The position numbers and the translations under genes are program-made. From Deltaproteobacteria bacterium (GTDB taxonomy: Bacteria; Desulfobacterota; Desulfarculia; Adiutricales; Adiutricaceae), in NCBI GenBank assembly GCA_031278795.1, contig JAITJT010000023.1:1-6614 (forward strand): 6,614 bases of DNA. Reading direction: 5' to 3'. Under the pieces are notes generated by a model. The model was not told the origin of the DNA. It was given only the letters and a program-made list of their open reading frames with translations, and did no database searches. Shown piece after piece: positions 1 to 5,480 of this stretch (the first letter of the stretch is position 1; the number at the start of each line of letters is the position of its first letter).

Positions 1-10
1 CAACACACGC

Positions 11-52
11 AGCAAAGTCACCACAGCAAAGTCACCACAGCAAAGTCACCAC
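11..52. repeat. 14-nt tandem repeat, three perfect copies
   Basis: The unit AGCAAAGTCACCAC occurs three times head to tail (11-24, 25-38, 39-52) without a mismatch. The unit length is not a multiple of three, so the array would not keep a reading frame and is unlikely to be coding. It directly abuts a second array with a 9-nt period. The ten bases before it are also CA-rich, so the array may be the decayed end of a longer one lying to the left of the window. Confidence 0.9.
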
Positions 53-97
53 ACATAGCTCACATAGCTCACATAGCAAACATAGCACACACAGCAC
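53..97. repeat. 9-nt tandem repeat, about five degenerate copies
   Basis: Five units based on ACATAGCTC run in register: 53-61 and 62-70 are identical, 71-79 ends in CAA, 80-88 ends in CAC, and 89-97 is ACACAGCAC. Divergence increases to the right, as expected of an array decaying at its edge. Frames with TAG are closed. No gene lies in 1-269; beyond this array the gap holds a small inverted repeat (GCTAC/GTAGC, 102-113) and the hairpins listed below. Confidence 0.85.
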
Positions 98-198
98 ACG
101 CGCTACGTGTAGCATACGCATCATAGACCATACGCCACATATAATACCTAAACGAGAACGCCTAAAGAGCGTAAAGCCCACAGCGAATAAGAAGTTTA

Positions 199-219
199 GC
201 GCGCAGTTAAGCAGCGCGC
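199..219. other. GC-rich inverted repeat downstream of proS
   Basis: Two GCGCGC blocks (199-204 and 214-219) flank a 9-nt loop and can pair as a 6-bp all-GC stem on either strand. It lies about 50 bp beyond the proS stop on the proS strand. No T-run follows on either strand, so it is not a standard intrinsic terminator. It might act as a 3'-end barrier together with the neighbouring hairpin, or simply be palindromic sequence. Confidence 0.45.
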
Positions 220-222
220 AAA

Positions 223-241
223 GTGGAAACTTCGTTTCTAC
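223..241 (-). terminator. Hairpin after proS, possible weak terminator
   Basis: The arms GTGGAAAC (223-230) and GTTTCTAC (234-241) form an 8-bp stem, with one wobble pair on the plus strand, closed by a 3-nt TTC loop. On the proS strand it falls about 29 nt past the stop codon, a usual place for a transcript end. Only three T residues follow on that strand, so efficiency as a Rho-independent terminator would be low. It could instead protect the 3' end of the mRNA. Confidence 0.35.
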
Positions 242-269
242 GATATTATATATCTAGGGCGGATGGATT

Positions 270-2072
270 TTAGGCTTGAAGTAGCTTGTCCCTTAAGTCT
301 TTTATCACTAGAGGGGCATCTTTTAGGGGGATCATCTTAACCTCGGTTCCCACCCTCTCCTTTAGCTCGCAGACTCCGTTCCCAACGCTTTTAAGGGAGA
401 CGGTCACCCTGATGGGCATGCCCTGGAGATCCGCGTCCTTGAACTTTAATCCGGGTCTTTCGTCGCGGTCGTCAAAGAGCACCTCCACCCCGCTCTTGGT
501 GAGCTCAAGGGCTAGATCCAGGGCTGCGTTCATGACCTTGGAGTCGTTTACGTTTAAGGCGACTATGCACACCTGGTAAGGGGTGAGCGGCATGGGCCAG
601 ATTATACCGTCCTTGTCGTGGGTCTGCTCGATGGAGGCGGCTATGGTGCGCCCCAGCCCGATTCCGTAGCAGCCCATGATGATGGGTATCTCGCTACCGT
701 CTTTGAGCTGTACCTTGGCGCCCATGGCCTCTGAGTACTTGGTGCCCAGCTTGAAGACGTGACCCACCTCTATGCCCTTCTTGAGGGAGAGGGCATGTCC
801 GCAGTGGGGGCATTGGTCTCCGGCCTGGGCCAAGGCCAGGGGAAAGAACTCGTCTACATTAAAGTCCCTGCCTATCTTGGCGCCCGTGTAGTGGTAGTCC
901 TTCTCACCGGTTCCCACGATCCCGGAGCCCATGGCCTTCACTCCCACGTCCGCCACCACCTTCACCTTGGCGCCCACCGGGGTCACGAATCCCATGGGAA
1001 CGCCCATCTCGGCCTCCGCCTCCTCGGGGCTGGCTAGCCTGATGGCGCCTGACGCCAGGGAATTTTCCAGCTTGACCAGGTTAATCTCGCGGTGGCCTGG
1101 GATGAGCACCAGCACCGGGCCCTTGTCCTCGGTTAGGAAGAGCATGGACTTGATGATGGCCGACTCCTTGACTCCCATGAACTTGGCGAGCTCCGGCACG
1201 TGGCGCTGATTGGGCGTGTGCACCTTGGTGAGAGGCCCGTCCGGGATTACTTCCAGGTCATATTTTAAAAGTTCGGTCTTCTCCTGGTTGGAGGCGTAAG
1301 AGCAGGAGTCGCAGAAGAGGAGGTTGTTTTCCCCGGAGTCCGCCAGCACCATGAACTCGTGGGAGTAGCTCCCGCCTATGGCCCCGCTGTCGGCCTCCAC
1401 TATGGCGTATTTGAGCTTGCAGCGATCGAATATCTCCTTGTAGGCGTTGTACATGTCCAGATAGGAGAGATTGGCGCCGCTCTCGGAGGAATCGAAGCTG
1501 TAGGCGTCCTTCATGATGAACTCCCTCCCGCGCATGAGCCCGAAGCGGGGACGGATCTCGTCCCGGAACTTGGTCTGGATCTGGTAGAGGTTGAGGGGCA
1601 GGTCCCGGTAGCTGTGGATATCCTTACGGATGATGTCCGTTATCACCTCCTCGTGGGTGGGGCCTATGGTGAAGTCGCGCTGGTGGCGATCCTTGAAGCG
1701 TAGGAGCTCGGAGCCGTACTTCTTGTCCCTGCCGGATTCCTGCCAGAGCTCCAGGGGCTGGACAGCCGGTAAGAGAAGCTCGCTGGCCCCGGTGCGGTTG
1801 AGGGCCGTGCGTATGATCCTCTCCAGCTTCCTAAGGGAGCGGAGCATCAAGGGCAGATAGCTGTATATGCCACCTGAGAGCTTGCGGATGAGACCGGCCC
1901 TGATCATGAGCTTGTGGCTGATGAGCTCGGCTTCCGCCGGATCCTCTTTGAGGGTGGGTGCGAAGTACTTGGATCTAAGTGAGAAGAGCGCCTCGCCGTG
2001 AATGTCTATGGCGTTCTGGAGCTCACTGAGCTTGTCACTGTAGTCGGAAAGAGAGTTGTCCTCAAGGATCAT
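270..2072 (-). CDS. proS: Prolyl-tRNA synthetase, bacterial type with editing domain
   Basis: A 600-residue class II aminoacyl-tRNA synthetase that charges tRNA-Pro in the cytoplasm. The motif 1 region spans about 68-107. THEE at 139-142 precedes motif 2 at about 169-193 (FRDEIRPRFG...). The INS/YbaK-like editing domain fills about 225-410, and motif 3 is GCYGIGLGR at 467-475. The anticodon-binding domain runs from about 497 to the end and includes FDDRDERPG. Cys pairs C254/C257 and C421/C424 flank the editing domain and may bind metal (inference). The full-length insertion marks the bacterial rather than the archaeal/eukaryotic form. The start is firm: ATG at 2072 has GGAG eight bases upstream, an in-frame TAA lies a few codons before it, and there is no other ATG, GTG or TTG until M56, inside conserved sequence. 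The first 32-33 residues are an extension beyond the usual bacterial start (near SKYFAPTLKEDP). It is the last gene of the minus-strand run. Confidence 0.97.
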   Translation of the reverse strand: MILEDNSLSDYSDKLSELQNAIDIHGEALFSLRSKYFAPTLKEDPAEAELISHKLMIRAGLIRKLSGGIYSYLPLMLRSLRKLERIIRTALNRTGASELLLPAVQPLELWQESGRDKKYGSELLRFKDRHQRDFTIGPTHEEVITDIIRKDIHSYRDLPLNLYQIQTKFRDEIRPRFGLMRGREFIMKDAYSFDSSESGANLSYLDMYNAYKEIFDRCKLKYAIVEADSGAIGGSYSHEFMVLADSGENNLLFCDSCSYASNQEKTELLKYDLEVIPDGPLTKVHTPNQRHVPELAKFMGVKESAIIKSMLFLTEDKGPVLVLIPGHREINLVKLENSLASGAIRLASPEEAEAEMGVPMGFVTPVGAKVKVVADVGVKAMGSGIVGTGEKDYHYTGAKIGRDFNVDEFFPLALAQAGDQCPHCGHALSLKKGIEVGHVFKLGTKYSEAMGAKVQLKDGSEIPIIMGCYGIGLGRTIAASIEQTHDKDGIIWPMPLTPYQVCIVALNVNDSKVMNAALDLALELTKSGVEVLFDDRDERPGLKFKDADLQGMPIRVTVSLKSVGNGVCELKERVGTEVKMIPLKDAPLVIKDLRDKLLQA

Positions 2073-2080
2073 GAGTGTGT

Positions 2081-2084
2081 CTCC
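2081..2084 (-). promoter_or_regulatory. proS: Ribosome binding site of proS
   Basis: GGAG on the minus strand with an 8-nt spacer to the ATG at 2072. It matters because it supports the long N-terminus of this ProS. It is the clearest ribosome binding site among the three minus-strand genes. Confidence 0.7.
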
Positions 2085-2115
2085 GGGTTATGTCTCTCGG
2101 ATGAGGCAAAAAGGG

Positions 2116-2153
2116 AATTTAAGCTGAAAAATGAAATTTAAGCTGAAATATGG
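2116..2153. repeat. 19-nt tandem duplication upstream of proS
   Basis: Two adjacent 19-nt copies, 2116-2134 and 2135-2153, match at 17 of 19 positions and share the core AATTTAAGCTGAAA. They lie 44-81 bp upstream of the proS start, in the 207-bp gap after the PatB-like gene. This is either the untranslated leader of proS or the region of its own promoter. AAGCTGAA is not a symmetrical operator, and no protein is assigned. No convincing -35/-10 pair was found on the minus strand in this gap. Confidence 0.85.
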
Positions 2154-2279
2154 AAGATAAGGAAAATTTGGAATTTAGCCTAAGAATGCCAAGAATCTTA
2201 ATAAATTAATATAGAGCACTTGAGCAAAAGAGAATAAAACTATCTAGCGATTTTGGCAAGTGATTAGGGGCTTATTAGC

Positions 2280-3482
2280 TCAGAGGCTTTTGACAAAGGC
2301 CGCCAGGCGCTCAAGGGCGCTGCTCACGGTCTTTAAGGGAGCGGCTATGTTTATGCGCTGGAAGTCGCGACCGCTTTCCCCAAAGCCAAGGCCGTCACTT
2401 AACCAGAGCTTGGCGTCACTTGCTAGCCTCTTTACCAGGTCCTCGTGCTTGATATTAAGCCTCGAGAAGTCGGCCCACATGAGATAGGTGCCCTCCAGCT
2501 TCACCAGGTGGAGCTCCTGGAGGTTGTTTTTGAAGAAGCTCTCTATATAGAGGATGCTTTTCTCCAGATAATCTTTCAGCTGGTCGAACCACTCATAGCC
2601 GTGGCTATAGGCGGCGATGGATGCGTTTAAGCCCATGATGGAGAGCTGGCTCACCCCGGTGCGCTCCACCTCCTTGGTGAACTTCTTTCTTAAAGACTCG
2701 TTGGGGATGAAGATGTTGGAGGTGTTTAGCCCGGCCAGGTTGAAGGTCTTGGAGGGGGCGGTCATGACCACGGCTATCTCCTGGAAGCGAGGGTCTAGCT
2801 CGGTGAAGACGTGGTGCTCTCTTCCTCCCCAGACAAAGTCCTGGTGGATTTCGTCCGCGAGCACGAGGCAGTTGTGCCTGAGGCAGATCTCCCCCATGGC
2901 CGTAAGCTCCTCTCTGGTCCAGACCCGGCCCACGGGGTTGTGGGGGCTGCAGAGGATGAAGAGGCCTATCTTTTCCTTTACTATCTTATCCTCAAAGTCG
3001 TTTAGGTCTATAGTGTACTTTCCATCCTTATAGATGAGGGTGTTATCCACCAGCCTTCTTTTATTAACCGTAACTGAGGAGTGGAAGGGATGGTAGACCG
3101 GGCTCTGGATGAGAACCGGGTCGTTTTCCTCTGAGTAGGCCCTGATGGCCGTGTTGATGGCGTAGACCACCCCCGGGGCCTTCACCAGCCATTCGGGCTT
3201 CAAGGTGGCCTGGAACCTCCTCTTAAACCACTCGCCAATGGGCGTGAAATAGCTTTCATCAGTGTCTGAGTAGCCAAATATCCCGTGCCTGGCGGTCTTG
3301 ACCAGGGATTCTATTATCTCGTCGGCCGTCCTGAAGTCCATGTCCGCCACCCACAGGGGTATGACATCCGAGGAAAGGCCCTTCTTGGCTCTCCAGTCGT
3401 ATTTGATGCAGTTGGTGCCGTTTCTCTCCACTATCTCATCAAAATTGTAGCGTCTGGGTGTTTTTTCGTCTGAAGTTGTCAT
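2280..3482 (-). CDS. patB: PatB/MalY-type cystathionine beta-lyase (aminotransferase fold)
   Basis: A 400-residue PLP enzyme of fold type I, class I/II aminotransferase superfamily, closest in pattern to Bacillus PatB and E. coli MalY. Such enzymes cleave C-S bonds, for example cystathionine to homocysteine, pyruvate and ammonia, in the cytoplasm. Diagnostic segments are PLWVADMDF (42-50), HGIFGY (66-71), SPHNPVGR (179-186), ADEIH with D210 for the pyridine nitrogen, APSKTFNLAG (242-251) with K245 as the PLP Schiff-base lysine, and R376 for the substrate carboxylate. Length is normal (MalY about 390). The 12 residues before YNFDEIVERNGT are a small extension relative to PatB. The start at 3482 has only a weak purine-rich AAAG upstream. 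The gene lies between a MetB/MetC-family enzyme and proS on the same strand, which supports a sulfur amino acid role. A true aminotransferase role is less likely; a regulatory side role as in MalY is untested. Confidence 0.88.
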   Translation of the reverse strand: MTTSDEKTPRRYNFDEIVERNGTNCIKYDWRAKKGLSSDVIPLWVADMDFRTADEIIESLVKTARHGIFGYSDTDESYFTPIGEWFKRRFQATLKPEWLVKAPGVVYAINTAIRAYSEENDPVLIQSPVYHPFHSSVTVNKRRLVDNTLIYKDGKYTIDLNDFEDKIVKEKIGLFILCSPHNPVGRVWTREELTAMGEICLRHNCLVLADEIHQDFVWGGREHHVFTELDPRFQEIAVVMTAPSKTFNLAGLNTSNIFIPNESLRKKFTKEVERTGVSQLSIMGLNASIAAYSHGYEWFDQLKDYLEKSILYIESFFKNNLQELHLVKLEGTYLMWADFSRLNIKHEDLVKRLASDAKLWLSDGLGFGESGRDFQRINIAAPLKTVSSALERLAAFVKSL

Positions 3483-3527
3483 CTTTTAGTTCTTTGATTA
3501 ATACTCCATTAGTTAAAAATTAAAATA

Positions 3528-3543
3528 ATATATCTAGATATAT
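3528..3543. other. 16-bp perfect AT palindrome between metB-like and patB-like genes
   Basis: ATATATCTAGATATAT is its own reverse complement, centred on CTAG, in the 134-bp gap between the two lyase genes. It could be a cruciform or operator site or a weak RNA hairpin. It has neither the GC stem nor the T-run of a terminator, so read-through into the PatB-like gene seems possible. Confidence 0.5.
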
Positions 3544-3616
3544 ATTCTAGGTGTTATCTGAGCGTTTTTAGCTTCTTTGCCTTCTTAGTTCTTACTCAGG
3601 CTTCTTTAACTCTTGG

Positions 3617-4747
3617 CTATTTAAGGGCTGCTTCCAGATCCGCCTGGATGTCCTCTAGGCTTTCTATGCCAACTGATAGCCTCAGGAGGCGCTCGTTGAT
3701 ACCTAGGATCTCTCTCGCATGCTCCGGCACCTCGGCGTGGGTCTGGAGCAGGGGATAGGTGATGAGCGTCTCCGCGCCTCCCAGGCTCTCGGCGAAGAGT
3801 ATCATCTTGACTCTGTGGAGAACCAGCTTGGCCAGCTCCTCTGACTCCACCTCGAAGGATATCATGGCCCCAAAGCCCCTGGACTGCCTCTTCATGATTT
3901 CATGGCCCCTGTGGCCTGGGAGACCCGGGTAGTAGACCTTCTTGACCCTGGGGTGGGCTTCCAGAAACTTGGCGATCTTCAAGGCGTTGTCCTGGGCCCT
4001 CTCCACCCTCAGGTGGAGGGTCTTTAAGCCCCTGGTGGTCAGGAAGCTGTCGAAGGGAGTGAGGCCGGAGCCTACGGTCTTGGTGATGTAGCGGAGCCTC
4101 TCCGCGTGATCCGTGTTGTTGGTAATCAAAAACCCGGACAGGGTGTCGTTGTGGCCGCCTAGGTACTTGGTGCCGCTGTGGAGCACCATGTCAGCTCCAA
4201 GAGTTAGTGGCCTCTGGAGGATGGGGGTGAGGAAGGTGTTGTCCACCACCAGCAAAATATCCGGCCCAACGGCCTCTCTAATGGCCCTGATGTCCGTTAT
4301 GTTCATCATGGGGTTGGAGGGGGTCTCTATGAAGACCCCCTTGGTCCTAGGACCCAGATGCCTCTTCACGAGCTCCAGGTCGCTCGTGTCTATGTAGTCG
4401 AAGGCTATCTGGAGCCTCTCGGAGAGCACCTTGAAGAGCCTCACCGAGCCGCCGTAGAGATCCGAGGTGGCGATTATATGATCCCCCGGGTTAAAAAGCC
4501 CCATGAGGGCATCCAAGGCGGCCATGCCGCTCGCGAAGGCCATGGCCTCGGCTCCACCCTCCAGGGCCGCCACCAAGCGCTCCAGGGGCTCCCTGGTGGG
4601 GTTTTGGGCCCTGGCGTAGTCGTAGCCTGTGGAGGCGCCCACCCCGGGGTGGGCGTAGGTGGCCGACTGGTAGATGGGAACCGCTATGGCCCCGGTCTGG
4701 TTGTGCGGGTCTTTGGCGCCGTGGACACAGATGGATTCAAGCTTCAT
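3617..4747 (-). CDS. Cystathionine gamma-synthase/lyase-family PLP enzyme (MetB/MetC family)
   Basis: A 376-residue member of the Cys/Met-metabolism PLP family. Visible landmarks: YDYARAQNPTR (42-52), whose Y44 and R46 bind the PLP phosphate of the partner subunit in this family; FASGMAA (71-77); SDLYGG (95-100) with stacking Y98; D169 in VVDNTF; SGTKYLGGHND (191-201) with Schiff-base K194; SLGGAETLI (321-329); and RLSVGIE (356-362). E326 matches the Glu shared by cystathionine gamma-synthases and gamma-lyases, where E. coli-type beta-lyase has Tyr. The Cys of methionine gamma-lyase after the YG motif is absent (G100). Gamma-synthase (cysteine plus acyl-homoserine) is favoured because a PatB-type beta-lyase follows and cysK is divergent. 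Gamma-lyase or Gram-positive-type MetC cannot be excluded. The ATG at 4747 is preferred, since MKLESICVHG is the normal family start. A TTG at 4828 would add 27 Phe-rich residues from the AT-rich leader. The ribosome binding site is poor (GGGA). Confidence 0.88.
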   Translation of the reverse strand: MKLESICVHGAKDPHNQTGAIAVPIYQSATYAHPGVGASTGYDYARAQNPTREPLERLVAALEGGAEAMAFASGMAALDALMGLFNPGDHIIATSDLYGGSVRLFKVLSERLQIAFDYIDTSDLELVKRHLGPRTKGVFIETPSNPMMNITDIRAIREAVGPDILLVVDNTFLTPILQRPLTLGADMVLHSGTKYLGGHNDTLSGFLITNNTDHAERLRYITKTVGSGLTPFDSFLTTRGLKTLHLRVERAQDNALKIAKFLEAHPRVKKVYYPGLPGHRGHEIMKRQSRGFGAMISFEVESEELAKLVLHRVKMILFAESLGGAETLITYPLLQTHAEVPEHAREILGINERLLRLSVGIESLEDIQADLEAALK

Positions 4748-4873
4748 AAAAAATCCCAAAAAAAAGGAAAAGAAAATTTTAAAAATTAAAAAACATTGGG
4801 GTATTGCCCAGGTTTTTAAAAAGGCCAATAGAGAAAAAAACTTTCAATGAAATGCATGAGTCCTGGGGCTCTT

Positions 4874-4891
4874 CCCAAAGAAATATTTGGG
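4874..4891. promoter_or_regulatory. Inverted repeat CCCAAA-N6-TTTGGG
   Basis: Perfect 6-bp arms separated by 6 bp, about 130 bp upstream of the MetB/MetC-family start. The size and symmetry suit a dimeric repressor site, but no regulator is identified and no good minus-strand promoter was found beside it. With GC only at the outer ends, a stable RNA hairpin is unlikely. Confidence 0.3.
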
Positions 4892-4960
4892 TCAAACAAT
4901 CATTTTATAAAAAAATCAGCCAAAATAGAACATTTTTTTCGGCTTTCTGAGTCTTTTAGA

Positions 4961-4983
4961 ATGATTAAGAATTCAATGATTAA
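4961..4983. repeat. Spaced direct repeat ATGATTAA
   Basis: Two identical 8-mers, 4961-4968 and 4976-4983, lie 15 bp apart start to start around GAATTC. They sit midway in the divergent gap. They may be tandem protein-binding sites or chance in AT-rich DNA. Confidence 0.4.
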
Positions 4984-5014
4984 AAAAAGTCTCCATGGTG
5001 GAGCTATTGGTTTA

Positions 5015-5038
5015 GAGAGAGCTTTGGAGAGAGCTTTG
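5015..5038. repeat. 12-nt perfect tandem duplication
   Basis: GAGAGAGCTTTG occurs twice in a row (5015-5026 and 5027-5038). It lies inside a 73-codon open frame in the divergent gap, which I do not accept as a gene. It looks like a slippage duplication. Confidence 0.75.
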
Positions 5039-5128
5039 GTTGTGAGATGCTTTGGAAAAAGATTGTAAGAATGCGGCTCTGTATAGGGCTTTTCTGGGGA
5101 GAAAGAGAGCTAAGACCCAAAGGAAAAT

Positions 5129-5144
5129 AGCCCCGGGAAGGGCT
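5129..5144. other. Small hairpin upstream of the plus-strand promoter
   Basis: AGCCC (5129-5133) and GGGCT (5140-5144) form a 5-bp stem around a 6-nt loop. It is flanked by AAAA on the left and CTTTTC on the right, so it resembles a weak bidirectional terminator. It ends 24 bp before the -35 box at 5169 and could insulate that promoter from upstream transcription. The stem is short, so the call is tentative. Confidence 0.35.
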
Positions 5145-5168
5145 CTTTTCTGGGGGTAAAAAAATAGC

Positions 5169-5196
5169 TTGACATTTTCAGGAGAGATGTTATACT
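5169..5196 (+). promoter_or_regulatory. Strong sigma-70 promoter upstream of cysK
   Basis: A perfect -35 TTGACA (5169-5174) is followed after 16 bp by -10 TATACT (5191-5196). A TG one base before the -10 makes it an extended -10 promoter. An A-run at 5158-5164 just upstream could act as an UP element. Transcription should begin near 5202-5204, about 278 nt before the cysK start. The long leader contains an intrinsic terminator (5305-5337), so this promoter drives either a short RNA or an attenuated cysK message. It is the best promoter match in the window. Confidence 0.8.
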
Positions 5197-5234
5197 GGAT
5201 ATCTATTTTGCTTTTAGCCCTAAATGCATTGAAG

Positions 5235-5270
5235 TTTTTTTAGCTTTTTTACGTGTTTTTACATATTTTT
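5235..5270. other. Phased T-tracts, probable bent DNA
   Basis: Four T-runs, 5235-5241, 5245-5250, 5256-5260 and 5266-5270, have centres about 10 bp apart, close to one helical turn. Phased A/T-tracts of this kind are known to curve DNA. They lie roughly 30-70 bp downstream of the predicted transcription start. They could affect promoter escape or bind nucleoid proteins, or act at the RNA level as a U-rich segment. Confidence 0.55.
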
Positions 5271-5304
5271 AAGCATCTCCATAAGCTGATCAGTTATCTG
5301 AAGG

Positions 5305-5337
5305 CCAAGAACATTAGTCGTGTTCTTGGTTTTTTTT
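5305..5337 (+). terminator. Intrinsic terminator inside the cysK leader
   Basis: CCAAGAACA (5305-5313) and TGTTCTTGG (5321-5329) form a perfect 9-bp stem with a 7-nt loop, followed by eight T residues (5330-5337). AAGG before the left arm can extend the stem into the T-run. It lies about 100 nt after the predicted start site and 143 nt before the cysK ATG, with no gene between the promoter and it. It therefore ends a short RNA or works as an attenuator. Confidence 0.85.
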
Positions 5338-5470
5338 GTTTCTAGCCTACAAAAAGTAAGGTTTTTTTATCTTTCTTGCCTTTTTTTGTTTATGCTGTAT
5401 GTTAAAAAATTAGCTGTTGACTTTTATAAGCAACAAAACCCGTCCCAAAACATATTTTAAATCTTTAAAA

Positions 5471-5476
5471 GAGGTG
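5471..5476 (+). promoter_or_regulatory. cysK: Ribosome binding site of cysK
   Basis: GAGGTG, preceded by AA, with GAGG ending 6 nt before the ATG at 5481. It fixes the cysK start. The region 5338-5470 just upstream is AT-rich; TTGACT (5417-5422) resembles a -35 but has no matching -10 at the right distance, so a second cysK promoter there is not supported. Confidence 0.75.
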
Positions 5477-5480
5477 TCAC

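Larger units (their letters stand above)
5203..5337 (+). ncRNA. Candidate short RNA or attenuated cysK leader
   Basis: A strong promoter and a strong intrinsic terminator bound a transcript of roughly 135 nt with no convincing coding content. The 5' half is U-rich. CTGATCAG (5287-5294) is an 8-bp self-complementary block, followed by the terminator hairpin. No T-box (no AGGGTGG..ACC block), SAM or other known riboswitch was recognised by eye. UGUUUUU (5254-5260) could pair with AAGAACA (5307-5313), with one wobble, as a weak competitor of the terminator. A GTG-started frame (5253-5345, 30 codons) exists but has no ribosome binding site and only one Cys codon. The promoter and terminator are seen; the RNA is inferred. 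Confidence 0.45.

Noticed and set aside
1..97. CRISPR array
   Set aside because: The repeats are directly abutting with 14- and 9-nt periods and no unique spacers, and no cas genes are nearby.
759..1860. Several plus-strand frames opposite proS
   Set aside because: The GC-rich coding strand of proS leaves long antisense frames; none has a domain or a ribosome binding site.
4748..4980. Minus-strand promoter for the MetB/MetC-family gene
   Set aside because: TTGACC (4890-4895) and TATAAA (4904-4909, minus) each lack a partner at correct spacing, so no pair could be supported.
4847..5068. 73-codon plus-strand open frame in the divergent gap
   Set aside because: There is no ribosome binding site and no recognisable motif, the composition is poor, and it contains a recent 12-nt duplication; it looks like chance.
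5253..5345. GTG-started 30-codon leader peptide overlapping the cysK-leader terminator
   Set aside because: No ribosome binding site and no run of Cys or Met codons; the only Cys falls in the terminator T-run, so it does not look like a classical attenuation peptide.
5343..5390. Second terminator-like pairing (AAAAAG...CTTTTT) after the first
   Set aside because: The stem is mostly A-T with internal mismatches, so it is too weak to call.
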